Source of the DNA: Desulfuromonadales bacterium | GTDB lineage: Bacteria; Desulfobacterota; Desulfuromonadia; Desulfuromonadales; UBA2197 | NCBI GenBank assembly: GCA_014859605.1 | Contig: JACUTW010000009.1 | Span: forward strand, 1 to 49,940 | Length of the DNA stretch: 49,940 bases | Reading direction: 5' to 3' | Shown: positions 1-9,725 of the stretch, piece after piece | Numbering within the stretch: position 1 is the stretch's first letter | Layout of the letters: the number at the start of each line of letters is the position of its first letter | Translations under genes and position numbers: made by a program | Notes under the pieces: model-generated | The model's database searches: none | Told to the model about the DNA's origin: nothing | The model's input: the letters and a program-made list of their open reading frames with translations, nothing else

Positions 1-82
1 TTGTCTTCGTATCGGTGCCGCAGCCCGACAGTGATACCAACATCAAAAACGCCGTCAAAAGCGTGAGCGAACGGAATCTCAT
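1..82 (-). CDS. Lipoprotein, N-terminal fragment (runs off left edge)
   Basis: Only the first 27 codons lie in the window; the gene continues to the left. The reading starts at an ATG (complement of 80-82) preceded on the minus strand by AAAGGAGA, a good ribosome binding site. The peptide has a basic start (MRFR), a hydrophobic core and then the lipobox LSGC followed by GTDTK, so it is a typical type II (lipoprotein) signal peptide with the lipidated Cys at residue 21. Glycine at +2 and threonine at +3 after Cys do not resemble an inner-membrane retention signal, so outer-membrane sorting is likely (inference). The mature protein is not visible and no function can be given. Confidence 0.75.
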   Translation of the reverse strand, partial: MRFRSLTLLTAFLMLVSLSGCGTDTKT

Positions 83-345
83 AAGTTTTCTCCTTTTGGC
101 TAACATCATGATCTTAAATCGTAAAGTCATCATAAAGTAAAATGAGTATTTTCTATCAGTATTCCAACTAAACTTCAAGGGAATAGAAGATTTCGCCTCT
201 ATTGATCGGCGGTTAGAATGCCTGCGGGGCGGCAAAACGCACAAAGCTATCAATTCACCCGAAGACAAAAAACAAGTTACAAACACGCCATGATCTGTTA
301 TTTTTTCAACTAAAAATTAACAAAAACCAACAGAAAAAGGGAATT

Positions 346-1200
346 ATGATGAACCAGCAGATCAACTGGCAGGCCGAACGTGAAGATGAAATCGAAGCCC
401 TTTACCGCTCGGCGGCGGTGCGCTTCGCGATGCAACCTGAATTTGCCGCCTTCCTCCTGACCTTGGCGGAACAAGAACGCGAGCACGGAAAATTGTTACG
501 GCAACTGCTGCGACCGGAAAATGCCGGCACAGCAGGAGTCGATCAACTCGGCGATCCGGACGCCAGACAAAGCACCGAAAAGCTGATCGCCGCCAGCTGG
601 CTGACTTTGGCCTCGGCCAGCTTAAGCGAACAGCGCATGCTCGAAGTCATTGTTCAACTTGAATTCTCCGAGTGGAACAGCCTCTTTTTGCTGACCATGA
701 ACTGGAGCGGACAAAATGACGGCGAATTTCGCCGCATGCTCGACGAAATCGAACTCCACCGCAAAACCGTCGAAGATTATTTACTGCAGGCGGCCGGGGC
801 GGACGAACTCTACCAGATGATTCACACCCTGGCGCCCCTGTGGAAAAAACGTATTCTGATTGTCGACGATGATCCGGTCATTGCCCGCCTCCTTGAAATC
901 ATCATGACCCCCTTTGGCAAGTTGGAGGTAACAACCCACCCCGCCGACGCATTGCAGCACCTGCGCCAGCGTCACTTTGACGTGATGATTTCCGATGTCA
1001 GCATGCCGGAGATGGACGGCATCGAACTTTATCAACAAGCGATCAAGCTTGACCCGGAAATCGGCAAACATTTCCTTTTCTTCACCGCCACCAACCACCA
1101 GGACCATCTCCGTTTCATCGCAGAGAACAACATCCTCACCCTGAAGAAACCCGCCAACCTGAAAGTATTACAAGAAGCCATGACGAGTCTGCTGAACTGA
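346..1200 (+). CDS. Ferritin-like domain fused to a response-regulator receiver domain
   Basis: The 284-residue protein has two parts. Residues about 8-155 are helical and look like the rubrerythrin/ferritin-like family: an EREDEIEALY helix, an E-x-x-H motif (E44, H47 in EQEREHG), a LEFSEWNSLF segment and a later Glu/His cluster (DEIELH), the spacing expected of a di-iron four-helix bundle. Residues about 168-284 are a CheY-like receiver: acidic pair in ILIVDDDPV, phospho-acceptor Asp in VMISDVSMPEMDG, the Thr in FFTATN and the Lys in LKKPAN. There is no output domain, so it would act by protein contacts or be controlled through its ferritin-like part. The start is one of two adjacent ATGs (346, 349) behind AAAAAGGG. 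It is monocistronic as far as can be seen. Iron binding and phosphorylation are inferred from motifs only. Confidence 0.75.
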   Translation: MMNQQINWQAEREDEIEALYRSAAVRFAMQPEFAAFLLTLAEQEREHGKLLRQLLRPENAGTAGVDQLGDPDARQSTEKLIAASWLTLASASLSEQRMLEVIVQLEFSEWNSLFLLTMNWSGQNDGEFRRMLDEIELHRKTVEDYLLQAAGADELYQMIHTLAPLWKKRILIVDDDPVIARLLEIIMTPFGKLEVTTHPADALQHLRQRHFDVMISDVSMPEMDGIELYQQAIKLDPEIGKHFLFFTATNHQDHLRFIAENNILTLKKPANLKVLQEAMTSLLN

Positions 1201-1334
1201 GCAAGAATAAAGGATTCCTCACCCGCCCCCATAACCTGACGAAAATACTTTTGCTCGTTGCTCCTAGCCTGCTGCTGCGCTAAACTCCATGGGCAGAATC
1301 TGCTTTATCGAGTTTTCACAGGAGGCTCCCCCAC

Positions 1335-2390
1335 ATGCCCCGTATCACCCGCCAGATTCACGTCGGCACTGTCGCTATCGGCGGTAACGCCCCGGTTGCT
1401 GTGCAGTCGATGACCAATACCGATACCCGCGATGCGGTTGCCACTCTGGCCCAGATAAGCCGCCTGGCGACAGTCGGTTGCGAGATCGTCCGCTGTGCGG
1501 TCCCGGATCAGCAAGCGGCCACGGCGTTGGCAACGATCTGCCGCGACTCGCCGCTGCCGGTGATCGCCGATATTCACTTCGACTACAAACTTGCCCTCTC
1601 CTCCCTTGCCAGCGGCGTTGCCGGCTTGCGTCTCAACCCCGGCAATATCGGCGAGCGCTGGAAGGTTGAGGAGGTGGTGGCCGCCTGCCGCGAACAACAG
1701 ATTCCGATCCGCATCGGCGTCAATGGCGGCTCGCTGGAGAAAGAACTCCTTGCCAAGTACGTTCACCCAACCGCTGAAGCGATGGTGGCCAGCGCTCTCG
1801 GCCATATCCGTCTCCTTGAGGAACTCAACTACCAGGAGATCAAGGTCAGTCTCAAGGCTTCGAATATCCAGCGCACCGTCGAGGCTTATCGTCTCCTCGG
1901 CGCCCAGGTCGACTATCCGTTGCATATCGGCATCACTGAGGCGGGCACCACTTGGGCGGGAACGATCAAGAGCAGCGTCGGCCTCGGCGTCCTCCTTTAC
2001 GACGGCCTCGGCGAGACCCTGCGCGTCTCATTGACCGGCGATCCGGTCGAAGAGGTCAAGGTCGGCTGGGAGATCCTCAAAAGCCTCGGACTGCGGCAAC
2101 GCGGCCCGACCTTTGTCAGTTGTCCGACCTGCGGCCGCTGCCAGATAAACCTGATCCCCGTCGCCGAAGAGGTGGAGCGCTGTCTCGCCGATCTACCGGG
2201 AGCAATCACGGTGGCGGTGATGGGCTGCGCGGTGAACGGTCCCGGCGAAGCGCGGGAAGCGGATATCGGCATCGCTGGCGGCCGGGGAGAAGGGCTCCTT
2301 TTCCGCAAAGGAGAAATCGTTGCGAAGGTACCGGCGGAACAACTCGCTGCGGTGCTGATTGCCGAAGCGCGCAAGCTGGCCAAGGAGTGA
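1335..2390 (+). CDS. ispG: 4-hydroxy-3-methylbut-2-enyl diphosphate synthase IspG
   Basis: IspG (GcpE) carries out the reductive ring opening of 2-C-methyl-D-erythritol 2,4-cyclodiphosphate to HMBPP in the MEP isoprenoid pathway, using a [4Fe-4S] cluster. The 351-residue product is of the normal short bacterial form. The N-terminal TIM-barrel opens with the family pattern of VAVQSMTNTDT, and the cluster ligands are visible as C263 and C266 (SCPTCGRC) and C298 (MGCAVNGPGEA). The ATG follows AGGAGG at 1319-1325. It is the first gene of a run with tamA (about 7 bases apart) and tamB. The region before it (1201-1334) holds no gene. Identification is firm. Confidence 0.97.
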   Translation: MPRITRQIHVGTVAIGGNAPVAVQSMTNTDTRDAVATLAQISRLATVGCEIVRCAVPDQQAATALATICRDSPLPVIADIHFDYKLALSSLASGVAGLRLNPGNIGERWKVEEVVAACREQQIPIRIGVNGGSLEKELLAKYVHPTAEAMVASALGHIRLLEELNYQEIKVSLKASNIQRTVEAYRLLGAQVDYPLHIGITEAGTTWAGTIKSSVGLGVLLYDGLGETLRVSLTGDPVEEVKVGWEILKSLGLRQRGPTFVSCPTCGRCQINLIPVAEEVERCLADLPGAITVAVMGCAVNGPGEAREADIGIAGGRGEGLLFRKGEIVAKVPAEQLAAVLIAEARKLAKE

Positions 2391-2397
2391 GAGTGCC

Positions 2398-4212
2398 TTG
2401 TTGACGGCCATCTTTGCCTCCCGCAGTGGCGCAAGCCCTTTTCCGCGATTGGAGCGCTGGCGCTACCGGCTTCTGCCCCTTCTCCTCTTGCTCCTCCTGC
2501 TAAGCGCTGTCGCCCGCGCCGCCGAACCTCTGGAGATTGACGTCAGCGGCGTCAGCGGTGAGGAAGCCCTGGCCAACGTCCGCGCCGCCCTCGTCCTCCC
2601 CCCCGGTCTGGTGGAGAATGAGCAGGTCGAACTCATGTGGCTGGAGCGTTTCGAAGAGCAACTTCCGGAACGGGTCCGCCAGGCCCTGGAGCCTTTCGGC
2701 TATTACGAAGCAAAAGTCAGCGTGCAGCGGCAACAAACCGCGCCGGGGCAATATCGTCTCGAAGTCACGGTCCTACCGGGCGAGGCGATACGCTTAACCT
2801 CGGTGGCGGTGCGCTTGAGTGGTCCGGGGGCAAGCGAACCGCGTCTGCAAAGACTGGTTGACGATTTCCCCCTGCGCATTGGCGAGGTGCTGCGGCAGGA
2901 TCTCTACGACCAGGGCAAGGGGACCCTCAAGGCGCGCGTCCTTGATCGCGGTTATCTTGACGCCGACTTCACGGTCCACCAGATCCGCTTGCAGCGCCAG
3001 GAACGCCGCGCTGAAATCGACCTCGAACTCGCAACCGGCGAACGCTATCACTTTGGCAAAGCCTCTATTCAAGGAGGGGACATTTACCCGACCCCCTTTC
3101 TCCGCCGCTATCTCTCCTTTAGCGAAGGGGAGGTCTTCAGCTATCCCCGTCTCGGCCAGACCCAGCTCAACTTTCTCGGCTCCGACCGCTTCCGCGACGT
3201 GATCATCACCCCGCATAAGGAGTTGAGCGAAGAGTTCCGGGTGCCGATCGAGATCAAACTCGTCCCGGCCGCGCGCCGGCGCCTGCGGCCAGGGATCGGC
3301 TACGGCACGGATACCGGCGCCCGCACCTCCCTCAACTATCGCGATTTGAACGTTCTGCACCGCGGCCACGAGTTCGCCGCTGACCTGAGCATTGCCGAAC
3401 GTAAACAATCCCTCACCGCCAATTATATCATCCCCGGACTGACGAATCTGGACTCGCAGACCGCCCTGCGCAGCGGTTTCGTGCGTGAAGATCTGGAAAG
3501 CTATGAAAACCGCTCCCTCTTTGCCGAGATCGAAGAACAACGCGGCTTCAGCGGCGGGCGGATCGGCTCGGTCTATCTGCGGCTGCTGCAGGAAGATTAC
3601 ATCGTCGGCGACCAGGATGACCGTTCGCGCATGATTATCCCCGGCATCCGCTTCCGCCACAATCTCTACGCCGATCCGATCCGGCCGAAAAGGGGCTTCC
3701 GCTACAGCCTGGAAGTCCGCGGCGGCCATCAAGCGCTGGGGTCGGATACCGGCCTGCTGCAGTTTCTCGCCTCGGGAAATACCGTGATCCCGCTGCCGGG
3801 GCAGTTAAAGCTGCTGCTGCGGGCTCAGGGGGGGACGACCCTGAAGAATGAACCTTTGGCGGAAATCCCGGCATCGCTGCGCTTTTTTGCCGGTGGTGAT
3901 CAAAGTGTGCGCGGCTATGCCTATCAAAGCCTCGGCCCCACCGATGCTGCCGGTCAGGTGGTCGGCGGCGAACACCTCGCCGTCGGCAGCGTCGAAGTTG
4001 AGGTTCCCCTCGGCGAAGACTGGGGGGTGGCAACCTTCTTCGACCTCGGCAACGCCTTTAACGTCCTGACTGACATCGAATGGGCCAGCGGCGCCGGAAT
4101 CGGGGTGCGGCGCTACACGGTCATCGGACCGATTAAACTCGACGTCGCCCGCCAGGTCGGGGTCAGAAATCCGTCCTACCGCCTCCATCTCAGCGTGGGG
4201 TTCGGATGGTGA
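2398..4212 (+). CDS. tamA: Outer-membrane assembly protein TamA (Omp85/BamA family)
   Basis: TamA is the outer-membrane barrel of the translocation and assembly module, which works with TamB in moving material to or inserting proteins into the outer membrane. From TTG 2398 the product is 604 residues: a signal peptide with a long n-region and an eight-leucine core ending in AVARA before AEP (cleavage after residue 41), POTRA-type repeats to about residue 260, and an Omp85 barrel to the end, finishing in LHLSVGFGW with a terminal aromatic residue typical of barrels. The frame is open upstream to a TTG at 2359 inside ispG, but AAGGAG at 2382-2387 fits TTG 2398 (or 2401) and the upstream start would only lengthen the n-region. 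It overlaps tamB by 7 bases, so the two are translationally coupled. Confidence 0.9.
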   Translation: MLTAIFASRSGASPFPRLERWRYRLLPLLLLLLLLSAVARAAEPLEIDVSGVSGEEALANVRAALVLPPGLVENEQVELMWLERFEEQLPERVRQALEPFGYYEAKVSVQRQQTAPGQYRLEVTVLPGEAIRLTSVAVRLSGPGASEPRLQRLVDDFPLRIGEVLRQDLYDQGKGTLKARVLDRGYLDADFTVHQIRLQRQERRAEIDLELATGERYHFGKASIQGGDIYPTPFLRRYLSFSEGEVFSYPRLGQTQLNFLGSDRFRDVIITPHKELSEEFRVPIEIKLVPAARRRLRPGIGYGTDTGARTSLNYRDLNVLHRGHEFAADLSIAERKQSLTANYIIPGLTNLDSQTALRSGFVREDLESYENRSLFAEIEEQRGFSGGRIGSVYLRLLQEDYIVGDQDDRSRMIIPGIRFRHNLYADPIRPKRGFRYSLEVRGGHQALGSDTGLLQFLASGNTVIPLPGQLKLLLRAQGGTTLKNEPLAEIPASLRFFAGGDQSVRGYAYQSLGPTDAAGQVVGGEHLAVGSVEVEVPLGEDWGVATFFDLGNAFNVLTDIEWASGAGIGVRRYTVIGPIKLDVARQVGVRNPSYRLHLSVGFGW

Positions 4213-7200
4213 CGACCGGGCTCAAATACGCGGCGCTGACCCTCCTGCTGCTGACTTTTGTCCTGTTCGGCGCCGGGGCCTGGCTGGTCGGCAGTGATGC
4301 CGGCGGCCGCGCCCTGTTGGCCGCTGTCAACCGCTGGTCGCCACTGACGCTCGAAGTCGAGACCCTCTCCGGACGGCTGATTGACGAACTGCGCCTCGAC
4401 GGGGTCAAGCTGCGCTGGCCCGGCGGCGAGGCCGCGACCCCGACACTGCGCCTGCGCTGGCAGCCGCGGCAACTGCTCCATGCAGAATTGACGATCGAAG
4501 AACTCGCCCTCGGGGAGATGGACATCCATCTTGCCCCCGAGCCAAACGTTGCCGCCAAAAAGGAGGAAAAGCCGCTGCAATGGCCGCGCGTCTCCGGTCT
4601 GCCGCGCCGCCTGAATGGAAGCATCGCTTCGCTGCAACTCGCCGGCGTGGTCATCCACCGCCCTGAAGCCGAAGCGCAGCACTTTGGCCCGCTGAGTACC
4701 CGTCTCGACTGGCAAGACGGCATCCTGCGCCTCTCTGCCCTGCAGGCCCGCACCCCCTACGGCTCCCTTTCCGGCGAAGTGACGGCGGGGATGGCCACCC
4801 CCGGCCTTGCCCTCCGCCTGCACGGGGACGGATTCGCTGCCGCCACCGGACTCAACAAGGTTGATCTGACCGTGAACCTCACGGCCGGACAGGGTGGGGA
4901 ACTCATGGCGGGTCCGCTGGCTCTCAACCTTGACACAACGCAGCAGGGGAAAGTTCAACTCAACGCCGAGGTTGGCGTCGCCAAGGCCGGGGTGGAACTC
5001 CGGGATCTTCTCCTTTCCCGCAGCGTTGCTGCCGGCGAAGTGCGCGGCCGGATCCGCTACCGCTTTGACGACTCTGTTTCGCCTCTGCTCCTTCAGCTGC
5101 AGCTCCTGGGCGTTGATCTGACGCCAGAGACAGCGATCGCCACCGACCTCTCCGGTTCGCTCGACCTCAACGGCAGTTCTGACGCTTACCGCGGCCAGTT
5201 CGATCTGAGCAACCGCGGCGCTGACTGGCGCAACCTTGGCCTCGCCGGACGCCTGACCGGCGATCGACAACAACTCGCCCTGAGTAACCTTGCAGGACAG
5301 CTCCTTGCCGGCCAACTCGCCGGTACCCTGCATCTCGACTGGAGCGGCCCTTTCCGCCTGACCGCAGCCCTGCAGGGGACCGGTCTCAACCCCGCGATCC
5401 TCTCCCCGCCCCTGGCCGGAGAGCTCAACTTTGATCTCAACAGCACCCTGCTCCTTCCTCCGGAGGCCCCCCTGCAACTGGAGTTAACAGCCCGCCTGCA
5501 CGACAGCATCCTCAACGGCCACCCTCTGACCGGAGCCGTTTCGGCCCGTCTGGAAAATAGCGATTTACTCCTGCGCCACCTTGAACTTCATGGCAACGGT
5601 ATCGATCTAACAGCAGCCGGGCGCTTGCAGGAGCGGGTCACCTTCTCTATCGCGCTCCGCCAGCTCGAAGAACTCCTCCCCGACGCCACCGGCGCCGGGG
5701 AGGCGGACGGCTGGCTGCGCTGGCAGCAAGGTGAATTCACCGGCGCCTTCAACAGCGCGGGAACAGCGCTGGCTTACGCCGGTCTGAACGTCGCCCGGGG
5801 GACGCTGCAGGCGGAGCGAACGACTCCGAACAGTCCGATCTCCCTGCGTGCCGATCTCAATCGTATCGATTACCAGAACCGCCACTTTAGCCGTCTGGAG
5901 TTGCAGGGGAAGGGGCTGGCCAAAGAGCATCAACTCTCGGGCGCCCTGATCTGGCCGCAGGGAGAGGTTCGAATCGAAGCAGCGGGGGGATACGAGGCGG
6001 GGAGCTGGTCCGGAAAGATTCTGCAGCTGGCGGGGAAAGAAGAGGAGCAGGGCGTCTGGCGTCTGGCGGCGCCGGTGACACTGTTATTCACAAAGGACAG
6101 CCTGCGCTTTTCGCCGTTGGAGCTGACCAGTGAGCGCGGTGAACGGATCGAAGTCGCTGCGGATTATGACCATAGCCGCGGCGCGGGGGAGGTCATCGCC
6201 CAGTGGGACGATCTGGAGTTGGCCCGTGCCAACCCCTGGCTGGCAGAGTTGCAGCTGGCCGGCGCCAGCTCCGGCAGTGTCACCGGACGTTGGGAGGAAG
6301 GTGGAGCCTTGTCCCTGCAGGGGAAGGTAGTGGCCGCCGGCCGCCTGAAACAAGGTGACCTCAACCTGACAATTGAGCGCCTGGCCAGCGACTTTTCCTG
6401 GGACGAAAAGGGACTGGCGGCGGTGTGCGACCTCAATCTTGCCGCGCAGAGCCGTGCCTCCGCCCGCCTCACCTCTCCGGAGCCGGGGCAGCTGGCGTTA
6501 CCGCAGCGTCTGACCCTGCAACTCGACTGGGACGGATTCGGTCCCGAACTTATCGCCCCCTGGCTGCCGCCAACCCTGACGATCAGCGGAAGTCTTTCCG
6601 GAGAACTGACAGCCGAGCTTTATCCCGGCCAAACCTTCGAAGTCGTCGGCGCAAGCAGCGGCAATAACATCGTCCTTGCCTGGAAACAGAAACGCGGGGA
6701 GGTGAAGATGGCGTTGCGCAACGCTGGTGTCACCTGGCGTTGGCAGCAAAAGACTCTCGACGTCGATCTTGCCTTGACCCTCGTTGAGCATGGCGAGATC
6801 GCCGGCAAGCTCTCCCTGCCGCTGCCCGCCACTCTCCCCGTTGCCATCGATGCCGCCGGTCCTATGCGCGGCGAAATCAAAGGGCGATTCCGCGAACGGG
6901 GACTTTTGACCACCCTGCTGCCGGGACTGCTGCGGGAAAGCCACGGCGATCTCGCTCTCGACCTGCGCGTCGCCGGCAGCTGGCAGCAACCGATGCTCGC
7001 CGGCAATCTGCAACTCAGCGGCGCCGGGGCGTATCTCCCCCAGGCCGGCATTACCCTCCGCGACCTGAGCATCAAGGCTGACTTTGTTGACGACAAGGTG
7101 CGCTTTTCTGCTGTCAAAGTTGCATCCGGGGACGGCCAACTGACCGGGGAAGGTGAGCTGCGCCTGCAAAACTGGCAGCTTGCCGAATACCACGGCAAGC

Positions 7201-8132
7201 TCGACGGAGAACGCTTTCTCACCCTTAATCTCCCCGAGCTGCGCCTTGTTACCAGCCCTGCCCTCACCTTCAGCGGCACCCCCCAAACCGCCAAAGTGCG
7301 CGGCGAGATCAAGCTCCCCGAACTGCTGGTGCGCGGCCGGCAGACTCAGGCCCCACTGCGTCAGCATGCCGACGTCGTGATCGTCGATGCGCCACAAAGC
7401 GACGAGCGCGAACGCCCGCTCGATCTCGACCTCGAAGTCCGCCTCCTCCTTGGCGAGCGGGTGCTGGTCGATTTCGGGGGGATCGACGCCCGTCTCAACG
7501 GCGACGTGATCGTCACCGCCCGCGGCAACGAAACGATCCGCGGTCGCGGCAAGATCAATGTGGTCCAGGGGGCTTATGCCGCCTACGGCATGAAGCTCGA
7601 CATCAGCCGCGGCACCCTCCTCTTTGCCGGCGGTCCTATCGACCAGCCGACCCTCGACATCCTCGCCCTGCGCCGTGCCGGCGAAGTCCAGACCGGAGTC
7701 CGGGTCGGCGGCACGCCGCGAGCGCCGACCGTCACCCTTTATTCCGAGCCGGCGATGCCCGACACCGACATCCTGTCCTATATCGTCCTCGGCCGGCCGA
7801 TGGGGAGCGATGCCGGACAAGCCGACCTGCTGATGGTGGCGGCCGGCGCGCTCCTCGCCAAGGGGGAATCGACGGTGCTGCAGGACCGGCTGCGGCGCCG
7901 CGTCGGCCTGGATGTGATCGACATTCAATCCGGCGACGGTGACCTCACCACTTCGGTGATCACCGTCGGCAAGTACCTCAGCCCCAAACTCTATATCAGC
8001 CTTGGCCACTCCCTCTTTACCGGCAGCAACGTCGTCGGCCTGCGCTACGACATCAGTGAGCGCTGGCAGACAGAATCGACGGTCGGCGAAGAGAGCGGGG
8101 TCGACCTCTTTTACAAAATCGAATTTCAGTGA
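4206..8132 (+). CDS. tamB: Translocation and assembly module protein TamB
   Basis: This 1308-residue protein matches TamB (DUF490 family) in size, order after tamA and composition. One N-terminal membrane anchor (about residues 8-28) is followed by very long beta-rich repeats of the AsmA/bridge-like type, consistent with a periplasm-spanning hydrophobic groove, and a conserved C-terminal DUF490 domain (from about residue 950) that would dock on TamA; it includes the stretch GRGKINVVQGAYAAYG and the end DLFYKIEFQ. The ATG at 4206 overlaps the tamA stop. In other bacteria TamB-like proteins also take part in phospholipid transport to the outer membrane, which may apply here. It ends 15 bases from the convergent DUF1015 gene with no clear terminator between them. 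Confidence 0.93.
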   Translation: MVTTGLKYAALTLLLLTFVLFGAGAWLVGSDAGGRALLAAVNRWSPLTLEVETLSGRLIDELRLDGVKLRWPGGEAATPTLRLRWQPRQLLHAELTIEELALGEMDIHLAPEPNVAAKKEEKPLQWPRVSGLPRRLNGSIASLQLAGVVIHRPEAEAQHFGPLSTRLDWQDGILRLSALQARTPYGSLSGEVTAGMATPGLALRLHGDGFAAATGLNKVDLTVNLTAGQGGELMAGPLALNLDTTQQGKVQLNAEVGVAKAGVELRDLLLSRSVAAGEVRGRIRYRFDDSVSPLLLQLQLLGVDLTPETAIATDLSGSLDLNGSSDAYRGQFDLSNRGADWRNLGLAGRLTGDRQQLALSNLAGQLLAGQLAGTLHLDWSGPFRLTAALQGTGLNPAILSPPLAGELNFDLNSTLLLPPEAPLQLELTARLHDSILNGHPLTGAVSARLENSDLLLRHLELHGNGIDLTAAGRLQERVTFSIALRQLEELLPDATGAGEADGWLRWQQGEFTGAFNSAGTALAYAGLNVARGTLQAERTTPNSPISLRADLNRIDYQNRHFSRLELQGKGLAKEHQLSGALIWPQGEVRIEAAGGYEAGSWSGKILQLAGKEEEQGVWRLAAPVTLLFTKDSLRFSPLELTSERGERIEVAADYDHSRGAGEVIAQWDDLELARANPWLAELQLAGASSGSVTGRWEEGGALSLQGKVVAAGRLKQGDLNLTIERLASDFSWDEKGLAAVCDLNLAAQSRASARLTSPEPGQLALPQRLTLQLDWDGFGPELIAPWLPPTLTISGSLSGELTAELYPGQTFEVVGASSGNNIVLAWKQKRGEVKMALRNAGVTWRWQQKTLDVDLALTLVEHGEIAGKLSLPLPATLPVAIDAAGPMRGEIKGRFRERGLLTTLLPGLLRESHGDLALDLRVAGSWQQPMLAGNLQLSGAGAYLPQAGITLRDLSIKADFVDDKVRFSAVKVASGDGQLTGEGELRLQNWQLAEYHGKLDGERFLTLNLPELRLVTSPALTFSGTPQTAKVRGEIKLPELLVRGRQTQAPLRQHADVVIVDAPQSDERERPLDLDLEVRLLLGERVLVDFGGIDARLNGDVIVTARGNETIRGRGKINVVQGAYAAYGMKLDISRGTLLFAGGPIDQPTLDILALRRAGEVQTGVRVGGTPRAPTVTLYSEPAMPDTDILSYIVLGRPMGSDAGQADLLMVAAGALLAKGESTVLQDRLRRRVGLDVIDIQSGDGDLTTSVITVGKYLSPKLYISLGHSLFTGSNVVGLRYDISERWQTESTVGEESGVDLFYKIEFQ

Positions 8133-8147
8133 AAAACCGGGAGGGGG

Positions 8148-9500
8148 TCAGCGCACAATCCGGCGGCACTCCAGATAAAAACGCTTTTCGTCGGCATCCC
8201 CCATCGAGAAGGTCTTGCGCGGCAGGGCGCCATCGAGAATGATCGTCTTGAAAAAGTCGTACTTGGAGATCGCCGGAAGGTAAAAACCGATGTTGCCGGC
8301 CTTATTGCCCAAAGCGCTGACCGGCGCCTCGCCGTGAATATAGTCGATGCGGGCAGCGCGGTTTTCGCTGAGGAAGTGGTCAAGGAAGGTCTGCAACGTC
8401 GCAACTTCGAGATGCAGGGGGGGCTGATCAATAACAAAGAGCCCGCACTCCGATCCGGCGACAAAGGGGATGAGGTGACGGCCGGCCTGCTTGAGCGCCT
8501 GGGCTTTTTCGACGCTGGCCGCCAGATTTTTGCAGCGCTCGCAGCAAAAGCTCGCCCCTTGGGCGGCGTAAAAAGCTGCCGCCTGCGCCGTCATCGTTGC
8601 CAGATCGGCATTGAAGATCACGCGGTGGATCGCTTCAAACTCCAGCCCCGGATCGTGGACATTGACGAGCTCGACCAGAGCGTAGCGGGCGGGATGATCC
8701 ATGATCGCGGCTTTGTCTGTCGCTTCGGCCTTGAGCTTCTCCCAGATCGCCTTGGCCGTGGCAAAGGAGTGGTTGCCGTCCCCCATGGCGTACAAAACCG
8801 GCGCCTGTCCCGCCACCTGGTACTTTGCAGCAAAGTGCGCCGGGTCAGCGAGTTGCGCCAGCGCTGCCCCGACCTGGGCCAGACTGGCCGCGTCATTCAC
8901 CCGCCAGCCCTTGATATGCCCGCCCCCTTCCATCAGCGCAAAATCGTAGGCAAGCTCAAGATTCCGGTCGAAAAGAGGTTCGATAACCGTCCGCTCGGGG
9001 TCGTCGATCAGGACCATGATGTGCGGAAGCTCGATGCTCGCCCCCTGCCGCACCTTTATGCGCGGCGGCAGCCGGTCGAGGATCGTCCCCTCGGTGGCGC
9101 GAATCAAGGTCGTCGACCCCGCACGGTAGTCGTAGGCTTCGAGATCGAGGGCAACAACCAGCCCCTTGCGTGAAGGGACAGCGCAGGTCTGGCGATCGAC
9201 GAGGATGAAGCCGGGCTGCGCTTCTTCCTGCAGAATGCCGGCATCGAGATAGTGCTGCATCGTCGCATTGATCCCGGCAATGCGGCGTTCGGCATCGGCT
9301 TCCGCTTCTTCGAGGTAAACCTCGGGAAAGATGAGATTGAGGGTCGAGGGGTTCGCCCCGACAGTGGCGCTGACCTTCTCCCAGTATTCGGGCTCTGACG
9401 TATACTGGTCACAGGCGATCACTGCCCACTTGCTCATGTCGGTGCCGAGCTTGGGGAGGAGGATGGAGGGAACATTGAGGCCGATCGCTGCGAAGTCCAT
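8148..9500 (-). CDS. DUF1015 family protein
   Basis: The protein (450 residues) belongs to the DUF1015 family, whose biochemical role is not established. The family signature is seen at the start (PKLGTDMSKWAVIACDQYTSEPEYW) and in the middle (YAMGDGNHSFATAKAIWE, with the conserved DGNHS). The frame stays open to 9983, but that part runs antisense through the ATPase gene and does not look like the family. The ATG at 9500, with AAGGAC eight bases before it, gives the usual N-terminus. It converges on tamB and is divergent from the ATPase gene at 9726, sharing a 225-base spacer with a strong inverted repeat. Confidence 0.85.
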   Translation of the reverse strand: MDFAAIGLNVPSILLPKLGTDMSKWAVIACDQYTSEPEYWEKVSATVGANPSTLNLIFPEVYLEEAEADAERRIAGINATMQHYLDAGILQEEAQPGFILVDRQTCAVPSRKGLVVALDLEAYDYRAGSTTLIRATEGTILDRLPPRIKVRQGASIELPHIMVLIDDPERTVIEPLFDRNLELAYDFALMEGGGHIKGWRVNDAASLAQVGAALAQLADPAHFAAKYQVAGQAPVLYAMGDGNHSFATAKAIWEKLKAEATDKAAIMDHPARYALVELVNVHDPGLEFEAIHRVIFNADLATMTAQAAAFYAAQGASFCCERCKNLAASVEKAQALKQAGRHLIPFVAGSECGLFVIDQPPLHLEVATLQTFLDHFLSENRAARIDYIHGEAPVSALGNKAGNIGFYLPAISKYDFFKTIILDGALPRKTFSMGDADEKRFYLECRRIVR

Positions 9501-9669
9501 GCTATTAAAGTCCTTATCCGTGAAGTTGTCGGGGATGATTTTGCCGGGCTCTATTGGTAGCATGTTTTTGCCCGATTGAAAATAGTGCAATAAATTGGTA
9601 CGCAGCACCTGTTCCGCCGCTAGTGTCGAAAGAGGATAGCCTGGAACGTCATTGTAGGCACCGACTATT

Positions 9670-9719
9670 TTATGCAATTTGTAAAAAACTTTGACAAATT
9701 GCATAACCACGGCTAACCT
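9670..9719 (+). promoter_or_regulatory. Perfect 13-bp inverted repeat overlapping a promoter
   Basis: The arms TTATGCAATTTGT (9670-9682) and ACAAATTGCATAA (9694-9706) are exact reverse complements separated by 11 bases. TTGACA at 9691-9696 lies inside the repeat and is followed after 17 bases by TAACCT (9714-9719), a weak -10. The ATPase start codon follows at 9726 with no ribosome binding site, so the message may be leaderless. The site could equally serve the divergent DUF1015 gene. Repressor identity is unknown; the ATPase itself shows no DNA-binding domain. Confidence 0.5.
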
Positions 9720-9725
9720 ATTGAC

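Noticed and set aside
4176-8009. Long minus-strand open frames opposite tamB (4176-5477 and 6498-8009)
   Set aside because: Antisense to a clear TamB gene; their compositions follow from its GC-rich third positions and they match no family.
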